Positions 56,070-64,000 of a DNA stretch of 64,000 nucleotides are shown in pieces. The notes under the pieces were generated by a model that was given only the letters and a program-made list of their open reading frames with translations, was not told where the DNA came from and did no database searches. Position numbers and translations under genes: made by a program. Source of the DNA: PALSA-612 sp963711315 (GTDB lineage: Bacteria > Actinomycetota > Thermoleophilia > Gaiellales > Gaiellaceae); NCBI GenBank assembly GCA_963711315.1, contig CAVQDQ010000002.1:124001-188000 (forward strand), in the 5' to 3' direction. Every line of letters begins with the position of its first letter. The first letter of the stretch is position 1.

Positions 56070-57095
56070 TCAGGCGGCGTCGACAGCTTCCAGCTGCGGC
56101 GAGGCGGCGGGGGCGTCGATGGTGTCGTGCTCTGCGGCGCGCTCGAGCTTCGTGTCGAACTTGTCGAACCGCCTCTCGGAGTCGACGTATTTCGTCTGCG
56201 CGTTCGAGAGATGCTTGCCCACGAGCTCGAAGTCCACGCGCATCTTCAGGAAGTCGTTGCGCAGGTCTGCGACGTACGCCATCACCTCGTGGGCGTTCTG
56301 CTCGAACTCCATCCCTTTGAGGCCGAAGGCGATCACTTGCAGGTACGCGGTGAACGTCGTGGCCGATGTGGGGAAGACGCGACGGCCGTGCGCATGGTCG
56401 AGCAGCGCACCGGTCTTGCCGCTCACGAGCTCGTAATAGATCGCCTCGGCGGGCAGGTATATGAACGCGAAGTCGTAGGTGCCCTCAGCCGGCTTGATGT
56501 ACTTCTCCGCGACGGCGTCGACGTGGCCCTTCATGTCACGAGCGAACGCCTTCTCGTAGAGCGTTCGCGACGCGTCGTCCTCTGCCTCGACCATCCGCTG
56601 GAAGTTGTCGAGCGGGAACTTCGCGTCGATGGGGATCAGCCTCTCGACGCGGATCACTGCATCGACGCGCTCGCCGCTCTTGAACCCGTACTGCATCTCG
56701 TACGCGGATGGCGGTAGCCGGTCGCGCAGGAGGTTCTCGAGCAGCAGCTCGCCGAAGCCGCCCCTCGCCTTCGGCGGGCGCAGGACGTTCTCGAGCCGCG
56801 AGATCTGACCCGCCTGCTGGAGCATCTGCTCGGTGGCGCCGTCGAGCTTGGTGAGCCGCTCGACGATCTTCGTCGTCGTTTCGCCGCTCGACTGCTGTGT
56901 GGAGAGCAGCCGTCCATCGATGCCTTCCAGCCGCCTGTCGACGCGCTCGTCGAGCTCGCCGAGCCGGTGGTCGAGGCGATGCTCGATGCCGCCCAGGCGC
57001 TCGTCGACGAGCGAGCGGCCCGTGCGCGCGAGCGCGACGATGAGAGCCGCGAGCAGAGCCGCGGCGACGATCGTGATGAGAACGGTGACGATCAC
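56070..57095 (-). CDS. rmuC: RmuC-family DNA recombination protein
   Basis: 341 residues. One N-terminal membrane helix (VTVLITIVAAALLAALIVALA), a coiled-coil stretch, then the nuclease-like core: ARGGFGELLLENLLRDRLPPSAYEMQY, PIDAKFPLDNFQRM and IYLPAEAIYYELV. RmuC limits inversions at short repeats and is predicted to have a restriction-like fold. ATG 57095, downstream of an unusual hairpin leader. Confidence 0.93.
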   Translation of the reverse strand: MIVTVLITIVAAALLAALIVALARTGRSLVDERLGGIEHRLDHRLGELDERVDRRLEGIDGRLLSTQQSSGETTTKIVERLTKLDGATEQMLQQAGQISRLENVLRPPKARGGFGELLLENLLRDRLPPSAYEMQYGFKSGERVDAVIRVERLIPIDAKFPLDNFQRMVEAEDDASRTLYEKAFARDMKGHVDAVAEKYIKPAEGTYDFAFIYLPAEAIYYELVSGKTGALLDHAHGRRVFPTSATTFTAYLQVIAFGLKGMEFEQNAHEVMAYVADLRNDFLKMRVDFELVGKHLSNAQTKYVDSERRFDKFDTKLERAAEHDTIDAPAASPQLEAVDAA

Positions 57096-57136
57096 GAGGG
57101 CCGACCACCGTAGCCTTGGCGTCGGACGTCACCCCC

Positions 57137-57218
57137 AAAAAAGCATCAGATCCGACTGGCCCGAAAGCCCGCCGGATCTGATGGCAGAACTCTACGACCC
57201 TCGCGTCGGCGTCGTCAA
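57137..57218 (-). promoter_or_regulatory. Promoter followed at once by a hairpin/T6 leader upstream of rmuC
   Basis: On the minus strand TTGACG (57213-57218) and TAGAGT (57189-57194) are 18 bases apart, a plausible sigma-A promoter. The predicted transcript begins almost at a perfect 11-bp hairpin (57183-57173 with 57054-57044 offset by 100, that is 57044+100 to 57054+100) ending in six T at 57142-57137. A terminator-like structure at the very 5' end of a leader suggests attenuation, a short RNA, or a protective 5' stem for rmuC mRNA. Confidence 0.5.
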
Positions 57219-57296
57219 GGGGCCGCCCAGCCAAAAAAGTGTGCAACGAGCGAAGTTTTGCCTGCGACCGCCGCTGCGAGCCATACGCTGGCGCGC

Positions 57297-59189
57297 ATGG
57301 ACGATGTCTTCGCCTCCGATGTGTTCGGTCCGGGCGGTAAGCTCGCCGACACGCTGCCGGGCTACGAGCCGCGAGCAGAACAGGCCGAGCTCGCCCGGGC
57401 GGTCGCCGATGCCCTCGAGGCGGGTGAGCACCTGCTGGCCGAGGCGGGCACGGGCACCGGGAAGAGCCTCGCGTACCTGATTCCCGCGCTGGTCTCGGGC
57501 CGCAAGGTCGTCGTCGCTACGGCCACGAAGGCTCTGCAGGAGCAGCTGCTCACGAAGGACGTCCCGATTGCCGCGGCTGCCCTCGGCCGCGACGTGAAGG
57601 TGGCCGTGCTCAAGGGGCGGCGGAACTATCTTTGCCGGAAGGCGTTACACGGGTTCGGCCTGCTCGGCAGCCAGCTGCTGCAACGGGAGGAGGACGCGGC
57701 CGACTTCGAGCGTCTACTCCCCTGGTTCGACGAGACCGAGACCGGCGACCGGGCCGAGCTCGCATTCGAGCCCGCCGACACGCTCTGGAGCGAGCTGGCG
57801 GTGGGTGCGGACGGCTGCCTTGGCCGGAAGTGCCCGTTCACGGCCAACTGCTTCTCGGAGCAGGCACGGCGCAATGCGCGGGCGGCAGACCTCATCATCG
57901 TCAACCACGCGCTCTACTTCGCCGATCTCGGTCTGCGCGAGGAGACGGACGCCTCGATCCTGCCTGAACACGAGGCGGTCGTCTTCGACGAGGCGCATCG
58001 GCTAGAGGACACGGCGGCGACATGGCTGGGCGGCGGGGTCTCGACGTACGGCCTGGGCAGGCTGGAGAAGGATGTTGCCCGCGCCTGTCTCGAAGCCGGC
58101 GTACCCGTGCCGGTGAAAGCGCTCGACCGCGTGCGACGTGCCGGAGGAGCGCTCATCCGCTCGGTGGCGCCGACAGCGGGACGACGCCGGCTGCGCGAGC
58201 CGCCACTCGTCAAGGGCCGGGCTCTCGTGGAACGGCTCTCGGAGCTCGCCGGTGCGCTGCTCGGCGCAAACGACGAGCTGGACCTCCTGGCGCTCCGCGC
58301 CAGGAGTGCCGCGTGGCATGCGCAGGCGTGTCTCGACGCCGACGAGCTCGACCGCGTGGTCTGGGCGGAGCCGAACGGCCTGGGCTGGGCGCCCGTGGAC
58401 GTGTCCCGGCGCCTGCGCGAGGCGCTGTGGGAAGGTGGCCCGACGGCGATTCTCGTCTCGGCGACGCTCACGACCGAAGGCGACTTCGGCTTCGTGCGCG
58501 ACCGGCTCGGCTTGCGCGGCGCGCGCCAGCTGGCAGTCGGCTCGCCGTTCGACTTCGGGAGGCAGGCGCTGCTCCACCTGCCTCGCGGTATGCCGGATCC
58601 TCGGACTCCCCGCGCAGTGGAGCGCATCGCAGAGGAGGTGGCCGAGCTGTGCGAGCTGTCTGCCGGCCGCGCCCTCGTGCTCACCAGCTCGTACCGAACG
58701 CTGGAAGCCGTGGCCGACCGGCTGCGCGGGCGGATCGGACATGAGCTCCTCGTCCAGGGCGAAGCGCCACGAGAGCGGCTGCTCGAGCAGTTCCGGGATG
58801 ACATCAACTCGGTGCTCGTCGCCACCGGCACGTTCTGGCAGGGCGTGGACATCCCCGGAGAAGCGCTGTCGCTGCTCGTGATCGACAAGCTGCCGTTCCA
58901 GCCTCCCGACGATCCGCTCGTCGAGGCGCGCTGTGAGCGGATCACGGCCGAGGGAGGGGACTGGTTCGCGTCCTATGCCCTGCCGTCGGCCGTGCTTCAG
59001 CTGCGGCAGGGGTTCGGGCGGCTGATCCGGAGCCGGAGCGACCGCGGCGTCATCTGCCTGCTCGATCCGAGGGTGCGCACGCGTCCCTACGGTCGTGCGT
59101 TTCTCGATTCGCTGCCGCCGTGCCGCGTCGCCGTCGACCGCGAGGCGGTGCGCGAGTTCCTCGGCGCTCGTGCGCTCCTAGCCAGCTAG
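57297..59189 (+). CDS. dinG: DinG-family ATP-dependent DNA helicase
   Basis: 630 residues, XPD/DinG type. Walker A AEAGTGTGKSLAYLIPAL, Fe-S cysteines (YLCRKA, GCLGRKCPFTANCF), FDEAHRLEDTAA (motif II), SATLTTEGDF, LTSSYRTLE, GTFWQGVDIPGE and QGFGRLIRSRSDRG (motif VI). It unwinds R-loops and damaged forks. ATG 57297; divergent from rmuC. Confidence 0.94.
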   Translation: MDDVFASDVFGPGGKLADTLPGYEPRAEQAELARAVADALEAGEHLLAEAGTGTGKSLAYLIPALVSGRKVVVATATKALQEQLLTKDVPIAAAALGRDVKVAVLKGRRNYLCRKALHGFGLLGSQLLQREEDAADFERLLPWFDETETGDRAELAFEPADTLWSELAVGADGCLGRKCPFTANCFSEQARRNARAADLIIVNHALYFADLGLREETDASILPEHEAVVFDEAHRLEDTAATWLGGGVSTYGLGRLEKDVARACLEAGVPVPVKALDRVRRAGGALIRSVAPTAGRRRLREPPLVKGRALVERLSELAGALLGANDELDLLALRARSAAWHAQACLDADELDRVVWAEPNGLGWAPVDVSRRLREALWEGGPTAILVSATLTTEGDFGFVRDRLGLRGARQLAVGSPFDFGRQALLHLPRGMPDPRTPRAVERIAEEVAELCELSAGRALVLTSSYRTLEAVADRLRGRIGHELLVQGEAPRERLLEQFRDDINSVLVATGTFWQGVDIPGEALSLLVIDKLPFQPPDDPLVEARCERITAEGGDWFASYALPSAVLQLRQGFGRLIRSRSDRGVICLLDPRVRTRPYGRAFLDSLPPCRVAVDREAVREFLGARALLAS

Positions 59190-59204
59190 CCTTCGGCCGT
59201 CCGC

Positions 59205-59960
59205 ATGGCCGATAAGCCCCGCACTCCAGACCCGCCCCGCAAGGTCCAGGCGCCCAAGGTCCGCCAGAAGCAACCGACGAAGGGCGGCGGCTTCGCGATG
59301 CCGGGCACGAACGTCCTCATCACCGCCGGCCTGGTCGGCATCGTCGCCATCACGATCCTTCTCATCCTGGTGCTATCCGGAACCAGCGGCGGCGCCGGGG
59401 GCGACGTGAGCCAGGCTGACGTGACCAAGGTCCGCACGGCGATGACCGCGGCCGGTTGCACGCTCGACTCGGCGCCTTCGGGCGCGCAGCAGCAGCACAT
59501 GTCCGACCCAAATCAGAATGTCACGTACCGGACGTTCCCCGCAGCGAGCGGCATTCACAACCCCACGACGTCGATCTGGGGCAATTACCGGCTGCCTGTC
59601 GACCCGCGGCAGGCGGTGCACAACCTCGAGCACGGTGGGGTCGCCATCTGGTACGGGCCGGACATCTCCACCGCAGACCGTCAGGCGCTCGACAGGTTCT
59701 ACGAAGAGGACGAGAACGGCATCATCATCTCGCCGATCCGGGACCCGTATCCGGGCGTGACGTATCCGAAGCACCAGAAGCTCGGCAGCAAGATCGCGCT
59801 GACGACGTGGACGGTGAGCGCGGGGACCGGCCGGGGCACGGTCTATGTAGCTACGTGCCCGTCGTTCGACCAGAAAGCATTCGCGGCGTTCCGCGACTCG
59901 TTCCGCGGCAAGGGCCCGGAGCGCTTCCCGGTCAGCCGGATGCTGCCCGGCGGCAACTAA
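59205..59960 (+). CDS. DUF3105-family membrane-anchored protein
   Basis: 251 residues. A Lys/Pro-rich cytoplasmic N-terminus, one membrane helix (NVLITAGLVGIVAITILLILVLSG), then the extracellular DUF3105 domain with AAGCTLDSA, PTTSIWGNYRLPVDPRQAVHNLEHGGVAIWY and KIALTTWTV. The family is common in Actinobacteria and has no known function; the conserved HNLEHGG could bind metal. 16 bases after dinG. Confidence 0.88.
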   Translation: MADKPRTPDPPRKVQAPKVRQKQPTKGGGFAMPGTNVLITAGLVGIVAITILLILVLSGTSGGAGGDVSQADVTKVRTAMTAAGCTLDSAPSGAQQQHMSDPNQNVTYRTFPAASGIHNPTTSIWGNYRLPVDPRQAVHNLEHGGVAIWYGPDISTADRQALDRFYEEDENGIIISPIRDPYPGVTYPKHQKLGSKIALTTWTVSAGTGRGTVYVATCPSFDQKAFAAFRDSFRGKGPERFPVSRMLPGGN

Positions 59961-59971
59961 GCTTCAGCCCC

Positions 59972-60059
59972 GCCGGGGTGGCGAAACTGGCAATACGCGC
60001 CCGACTTAAAATCGGGTGTCCCCGCAGGGGGCGTGAGGGTTCGACTCCCTCCCCCGGCA
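59972..60059 (+). tRNA. tRNA-Leu (anticodon TAA)
   Basis: Acceptor GCCGGGG / CCCCGGC. The anticodon arm CCCGA-CTTAAAA-TCGGG gives anticodon TAA. A long variable arm (TGTCCCCGCAGGGGGCGT) and T arm GAGGGTTCGACTCCCTC are present. Discriminator A. Confidence 0.94.
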
Positions 60060-60163
60060 CTGTCGATCCGCTTGGAAAGCTGGCGATTTCGGCCGCTCGG
60101 CTTCCCCAATGCTCGGGTGGCTATGTCGTGCTCCGCTGCTCCGGCCACACGGGCACAACGACG

Positions 60164-60186
60164 GAGAGCCGCCGAAGGCGGCTCTC
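60164..60186. terminator. Terminator hairpin behind STAS gene (copy 1 of a repeated hairpin)
   Basis: Perfect 10-bp stem GAGAGCCGCC / GGCGGCTCTC with loop GAA, overlapping the minus-strand STAS stop. The same stem with shared CAACGACG flank recurs at 61306-61331. It could also end a plus-strand transcript from tRNA-Leu. Confidence 0.6.
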
Positions 60187-60580
60187 AGGCGGCGCGACAG
60201 TGCCTCGCTGGGTCTGCACGGCCATTGAAGCTTGTACACTTTCCATTGTCTGTTGAGTCGCCGAGCAGTAGGGCGTCCAAGTTCGTAATGCTGAAAGTAC
60301 GTCGCAGTAGCTCCGGCACATGCACTATCTCGAGCGAGCCACCGCCGGCCGCTAGTGGATTACTCATCGTGACGAAGAGGTGGAGAGCCGCGGAGTCAAT
60401 GAATTCAACGGCGGCGATATCGATCACCAAACGACAGGGGCTCGAAGAACACTCCGCGTGGAGTGCGCGGTGAAGCTCAGAGACGGTCGAGAGGTCGAGC
60501 TCGCCCGCAAGCACAACGGTCGTAGCCCTGTGGTCCCTCTCAATGCGCTCGACGATCGACTCGCGCAGGTAGGTGGTCAC
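60185..60580 (-). CDS. STAS-domain anti-sigma-factor antagonist (SpoIIAA-like)
   Basis: About 131 residues. STAS fold: VVLAGELDLSTVSELHRAL, then VIDIAAVEFIDSAALHLFVTM, where the Ser of FIDS is the usual phosphorylation site. It would bind and sequester an anti-sigma kinase in a partner-switching pathway, but no kinase or sigma factor is nearby. GTG 60580 is chosen for its ribosome site (AAAGGAGGAGGG). A longer start at 60634 is less likely. Confidence 0.82.
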   Translation of the reverse strand: MTTYLRESIVERIERDHRATTVVLAGELDLSTVSELHRALHAECSSSPCRLVIDIAAVEFIDSAALHLFVTMSNPLAAGGGSLEIVHVPELLRRTFSITNLDALLLGDSTDNGKCTSFNGRADPARHCRAA

Positions 60581-60671
60581 GGCCCTCCTCCTTTCTGATA
60601 CCTTGACAACTACGACCGAATAAGCGCGATACATTTGACGCGACTGAGATAATACGACAAGAAGTTCGTCT
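60581..60671. promoter_or_regulatory. A+T-rich divergent control region of STAS and winged-helix genes
   Basis: The least G+C-rich stretch nearby, with TTGACA (60604-60609), TTTGACG and GATAAT-like elements on the plus strand and TTGTCG/TATTAT on the minus strand. Both genes start here. Exact promoters are not assigned. Confidence 0.4.
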
Positions 60672-60986
60672 ATGTCAAGCGAGAACGGATCTCAGAACAC
60701 GTGGCGCTTCGTCACGAATCACACTCAGGTCTTGCTCTGCATCGCACGAGATCGCGATGTGAGACTGCGGGACGTTGCGGAGATGGTGGGGATCACTGAG
60801 CGCGCCGTGCAGCGCATCGTCGCTGATCTCGTAGAAGCGTCTTACCTAGAGCGCCAACGAGTCGGAAGACGAAGCCGCTACGTCATCCACCGCGACGTGG
60901 AGATGCGGCACCGCGCCCAGGCAGGACACGAGATTGGCGACCTGCTCACGCTGCTCAAGCTCGACGCTCTCGACGGGCTGAGTTAG
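60672..60986 (+). CDS. Winged helix-turn-helix transcriptional regulator
   Basis: 104 residues. MarR/ArsR-like winged helix: VLLCIARDRDVRLRDVAEMVGITERAVQRIVADLVEASYLERQRVGRRSRYVI, followed by a short helical tail (GDLLTLLKLDAL). ATG at 60672. Divergent from the STAS gene, so it may control it. Effector unknown. Confidence 0.82.
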   Translation: MSSENGSQNTWRFVTNHTQVLLCIARDRDVRLRDVAEMVGITERAVQRIVADLVEASYLERQRVGRRSRYVIHRDVEMRHRAQAGHEIGDLLTLLKLDALDGLS

Positions 60987-61145
60987 CGAATCTCTTCCGG
61001 CTGTCTGAGGTGAAACGGCGGGGGCCAGGGTGACCCCGGCGGAGGGCGCGGTTCACGACTTCGCCGAACTCCCGCGCGCACACTCCGGGCAGTAGGCGCG
61101 ACATCGGAGCCCTAAGAGACGCTTTGAACGGCCTAACGAGGGATT

Positions 61146-61159
61146 GACCCATTTGGGTC
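61146..61159. repeat. GACCCATTTGGGTC palindrome, relative of 3215-3232
   Basis: Six-base arms with a 2-base centre. Core and downstream purine-rich flank (GAGGAACGGGCACG) match the 3.2 kb element. Confidence 0.55.
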
Positions 61160-61305
61160 CTACCGGGGCGAGGCGAGGAACGGGCACGGTGCCAGGGACG
61201 AGGCGGCCGGGTGCTGCCCCGGCGGGTCGATTCCGCCACAGCTGGACACCCCCGGGGTGGCGGGAACCCGGCCGGGACAGGACCGCAAGAGTCCGGCTCA
61301 ACGAC

Positions 61306-61331
61306 GGAGAGCCGCCCGAAGGCGGCTCTCC
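61306..61331. terminator. Terminator-like hairpin (copy 2)
   Basis: Perfect 11-bp stem GGAGAGCCGCC / GGCGGCTCTCC with CGAA loop. It shares stem and CAACGAC flank with 60164-60186. No gene directly precedes it except the winged-helix gene 320 bases upstream. Confidence 0.55.
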
Positions 61332-61681
61332 TAATCCGGCCCGATCCCTAAGCCGGGGCGCTGGATCACTCTTTACTAGCGGCGGCTGTACCGAACGCCC
61401 CCAAAGAGCGCACAGATATGGAGGAGCACGATGATGATCCCGTTCGCACGACGACCGACAAACGCGGTTTGCAGGGGCGCGACGCGCACGCGGGATGTCC
61501 TACATCAGGAGTGACTGACGCTGGCCGACCGGGTCTCGCCCGGCGAGCTCGCCGACAGCGGGCTGACAGGCTGCTCCCGCCCGTGGCCGCTGGCGTCTCT
61601 GCACCTGCGGTGGGTTGGCGGTGCGCCCCAGAATAGTGAGCCTATTGGAGCGTTCGTGACACGTTGAGACGCACGGCCTGG

Positions 61682-62560
61682 TTATGGCGGAGTGCCGCCC
61701 ACAGGGTTCTGCGCGACAACAGTTCCGGCAGGCTCAATCGACGGGCACCTCGAAGACGTTTGCCTCCAGGCCGGCGTCTGAGAGCTGCGTTCTGCCTCGG
61801 CACGTGTCAGACCGACCAGTGATGGGACGTCCACCAGCCCGGTGCCCTTGGAGACGTTCAAGCGGACACTGTTGTCCGGCGACACGCGCTCGCCCGATCC
61901 GGGGTTCTGGGCGATGACCGTGCCTTCCGGCTCGTCCGAGAAGACTTCGAACACCCGTACTCGAGGCCCGCGCTCGCCAGCCGGTCGCGAGCCTGCTGCT
62001 CGGGAAGGCCTACGGCGTTTGGAACCACGACCGTGGCGGGCCAGGTGGACGCGAGGATCGTCACGGTGCTTCCCTCCTCGAGCTCCGTGGCTCGCAGACG
62101 GACGCTGCTCGAATACGGTCCCGCGAGGTGCAGCGTTCGCACGGTTGACGATGTCCGTCTTGAAGCCTTCGTCTTGGAGCCGCGACACGGCGGTGTCAAG
62201 CGGCTGCGAGGTTACGGAGGGGACGGCCTTCTCTTCACTGCGGGTGAAGTACCAGAAGGCACCGAGCCCGATGAGGGCGGCCAGCAAGAGGAGCGCCAGA
62301 GCGGGCCAGAAGTCGTCGAACGGCCCTCGCATCGGGCGTCGCTCGACCCGCTCGCGCTGGTGCTGCACTTGTCCGTCCGGGCCGACGGTGAGCCGTTCCT
62401 CTTCCGCCGCGACAGGCTCGCCCGGAGCCTCGTAACTCAGGCCCGGATCGATGAATGGCTCGGGTGGTGGCGCGCCGGGTGCTGGCCCTTCTTCGACGAC
62501 GTGTCGTGTTGTGCCGCCGCGAACTACGGTCGTCTCGTCCCCGGAAGGGCGGTTCATCAT
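61682..62560 (-). CDS. Membrane-anchored PASTA-repeat protein (frame breaks)
   Basis: A Pro/Glu-rich cytoplasmic N-terminus, one membrane helix (ALALLLLAALIGLGAFWYF), then three PASTA-type repeats: VPSVTSQPLDTAVSRLQDEGFKTDIV; VVVPNAVGLPEQQARDRLASAGLEY (another frame, about 61960-62090); and VDVPSLVGLTRAEAERSS. Two compensating shifts hide the middle repeat, and the C-terminus may also be misread. PASTA repeats bind peptidoglycan. No Ser/Thr kinase or transpeptidase domain is attached. Confidence 0.8.
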   Translation of the reverse strand: MMNRPSGDETTVVRGGTTRHVVEEGPAPGAPPPEPFIDPGLSYEAPGEPVAAEEERLTVGPDGQVQHQRERVERRPMRGPFDDFWPALALLLLAALIGLGAFWYFTRSEEKAVPSVTSQPLDTAVSRLQDEGFKTDIVNRANAAPRGTVFEQRPSASHGARGGKHRDDPRVHLARHGRGSKRRRPSRAAGSRPAGERGPRVRVFEVFSDEPEGTVIAQNPGSGERVSPDNSVRLNVSKGTGLVDVPSLVGLTRAEAERSSQTPAWRQTSSRCPSIEPAGTVVAQNPVGGTPP

Positions 62561-62695
62561 GGGAGCCTCTTACCGTCGAAAGCGATCCTCGAAACGCTCG
62601 CCAGCCGGGCCAGACTGGGACGAGGTCTCCTGCGGCTGACTTTATGACGCCGCGCCCGCCGTGTCGGTCGCGGCGGCGAAACTCCCATGCCGGCA

Positions 62696-63238
62696 TTACG
62701 TGTTGTCTCGGAGCTGCTGGCAGGAGTCGGCGTTCTCGAACCCGTCTTTCAGCGCCGAGCTCAGCTGTTGGATGTTCGTAACGAGCGTCTGCCCGCTGTC
62801 GATCGTCTGCTGAATGTTCGTCGCAAGGCCCGACAGCGCGGCGACGATCTCGGCCACGCCTGCGTTTTCCGGCAGCCCCGCGATGGCGGCGCGGACCTTG
62901 TCGTCCGACTGCTGCACGTTGGCGAGGAATGCATCGACCGCGGCCTTCGCCTGCTGTCCTTCAGGGGTGTCGGGCGGTACTGCGGCGCGCAGTTCGTCGC
63001 CTAGCGTCTTCGTCGCGTCGAGACCGCTATCAACCGCAGCCTCGACGTCGGCGCGGGTAGTGCCCGGCTTCGTGATCGCGTCGGCCGCATTACCGGCAAT
63101 CGACTGGACTTCAGTCTTCCACGACGCGATGCTCGTGCAGACCTCGTCGGCCCATGCCTCCTCGGCGCTCGTTCCGCCTCCTCCGCAGCCGACAACGACC
63201 AGCAGGAGCACGAGCGAGAAGAGGGCGCCGAGCTTCAC
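62696..63238 (-). CDS. Lipoprotein, hypothetical
   Basis: 180 residues. A signal peptide with lipobox LVVVGCGGGG, so lipid-anchored, then an almost entirely helical domain (EAWADEVCTSIASWKTEVQSI ... NIQQTIDSGQTLVTNIQQLSSALKDGF). Two Cys could form a disulphide. GTG start. No family assigned. Confidence 0.78.
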   Translation of the reverse strand: MKLGALFSLVLLLVVVGCGGGGTSAEEAWADEVCTSIASWKTEVQSIAGNAADAITKPGTTRADVEAAVDSGLDATKTLGDELRAAVPPDTPEGQQAKAAVDAFLANVQQSDDKVRAAIAGLPENAGVAEIVAALSGLATNIQQTIDSGQTLVTNIQQLSSALKDGFENADSCQQLRDNT

Positions 63239-63390
63239 CCCTGGAGACTAGCTAGGCAGCGCCGGGCCGGCGGTTCCGGAGCAGGGCGATAGCCGCTCCG
63301 ATATACGCGAGCAAGGAGAGCGTCGCAGTGAATCTCAGCGGATGGCGCATCGCGGGCCCATTCGACGCGTACGACCTACACTCCTCTGCC

Positions 63391-64000
63391 ATGGCCGCGG
63401 TCGAGGAACCGACGACGCTCGAGTGGGATGCCCCGCTCTGGCGGACAGCGCTCGCGCAGTTCGAGCAGGCGCTCGAGCACGCCGACGTCGTCGCCGGCGT
63501 CGCCGAGCGGCTGCGCTATCCGGAGCGCGCGCTGGTCGTCTCCGTGCCGGTCCAGCCTCGACGACGGCGAGCTTGCGCGTCTTCCCGGCTACCGCGTGCA
63601 GCACTCGACGCGTGCTCGGGCCGACGAAGGGCGGCATCCGCTACGACCCGCACGTCTCGCTCGGCGAGTGCGCGGCGCTCGCGATGTGGATGACGTGGAA
63701 GTGCGCGCTCCTGCGACTGCCGTACGGCGGCGCGAAGGGCGGCGTGCGCTGCAATCCGCGCGAGCTGTCCGCAGGCGAGCTCGAGCGGCTGACGCGCCGC
63801 TTCACGCTCCGAGCTGCGTGCGCGTGATCGGCCCCCAGGAGCGACATTCCCGCGCCGGACATGGCGACGAACGAGCAGACGATGGCGTGGATGATGGACA
63901 CGTACTCGATGCAGCAGGGCCACGCCGTGCCGGAGATCGTGACGGGCAAGCCGATCGCGCATCGGCGGCTCGGTGTTCCGGCACGAGGCGACCGGCGCCG
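63391..64000 (+). CDS. gdhA: Glu/Leu/Phe/Val dehydrogenase, 5' part, frame-broken, truncated by window end
   Basis: N-terminal dimerisation domain of a glutamate-dehydrogenase-type enzyme. Segments in order are EWDAPLWRTALAQFEQALEHADV, the substrate region GPTKGGIRYDPHVSLGECAALAMWMTWKCALLRLPYGGAKGGV with the catalytic Lys in PYGGAKGG, then IPAPDMATNEQTMAWMMDTYS in a further frame. At least three frame changes (about 63555, 63605, 63815) lie within 600 bases. The NAD-binding domain lies beyond the window. ATG 63391. Confidence 0.85.

Larger units (their letters stand above)
60987..61681. other. Gene-poor stretch
   Basis: No supportable protein gene. It holds the GACCCA-TT-TGGGTC palindrome (61146-61159) and a hairpin (61306-61331). 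A short frame of about 50 residues (ADRVSPGELADSGL ..., about 61518-61660) lacks a usual start and is not called. Confidence 0.4.

Noticed and set aside
61518..61660. Possible 50-residue peptide in the gene-poor stretch
   Set aside because: No ATG/GTG/TTG start after the upstream stop and no family resemblance.

Overview
This 64 kb window is chromosomal DNA of a G+C-rich actinobacterium. The gene set best fits class Thermoleophilia (Gaiellales or Solirubrobacterales relatives), an inference from gene families and order. The evidence is the GTG/TTG starts, the order yceD-rpmF-plsX-acpP-rnc-smc ... ftsY ... ffh-rpsP-khpA-rimM-trmD-lepB-rplS-rnhB-yraN ... comM-dprA, a DUF3105 protein, an MFS-cyclic-nucleotide-binding fusion and a cyclase-STAND-TPR protein.

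Region 1 (1-3000) is a Ro60 locus and the most interesting part. A tRNA-mimicking Y-RNA-like element (about 1-135) is followed by an unknown small protein, a Ro60/TROVE-vWA gene, a second copy of the unknown family, and two tRNA genes (Leu-CAG, Arg-UCG). Region 2 (3.2-11.3 kb) is accessory and decayed: a gluconolactonase-like pseudogene, an MFS exporter, a DUF998 membrane protein, a helicase fragment and a cyclase-STAND-TPR gene. It is bounded by a 45-nt direct repeat of the 3' half of tRNA-Ala(UGC), which looks like a pair of attachment sites. Region 3 (11.4-37.3 kb) is core: a LysR/EamA pair, then lipid, ribosome, SRP, tRNA and rRNA maturation, secretion and competence genes. Lineage-specific insertions include MFS genes, a PQQ-like propeller, a metallophosphoesterase, two HtpX proteases with LemA, and a DNA methyltransferase carrying a dispersed palindrome. 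Region 4 (37.4-47.6 kb) holds a VOC protein, a MarR/cupin pair, an ornithine-cyclodeaminase-like gene behind the three-gene pnt transhydrogenase operon, an HD-GYP protein, an ECF-sigma/membrane-protein cluster with a duplicated secreted domain, and an isocitrate/isopropylmalate dehydrogenase. Region 5 (47.6-60.1 kb) is DNA repair and redox: an AddAB-like pair, nth, trxB, rmuC, dinG and tRNA-Leu(UAA). Region 6 (60.1-64 kb) has a STAS/winged-helix divergent pair, a gene-poor stretch, a PASTA protein, a lipoprotein and a truncated, frame-broken Glu/Leu/Phe/Val dehydrogenase.

Single-base frame breaks occur across the window, including in genes that should be essential (ftsY, smc). Most are therefore more likely sequence or assembly errors than pseudogenes. 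Genuine decay is argued only for 3.5-8.6 kb, and possibly for the sigma factor at 44.1 kb.
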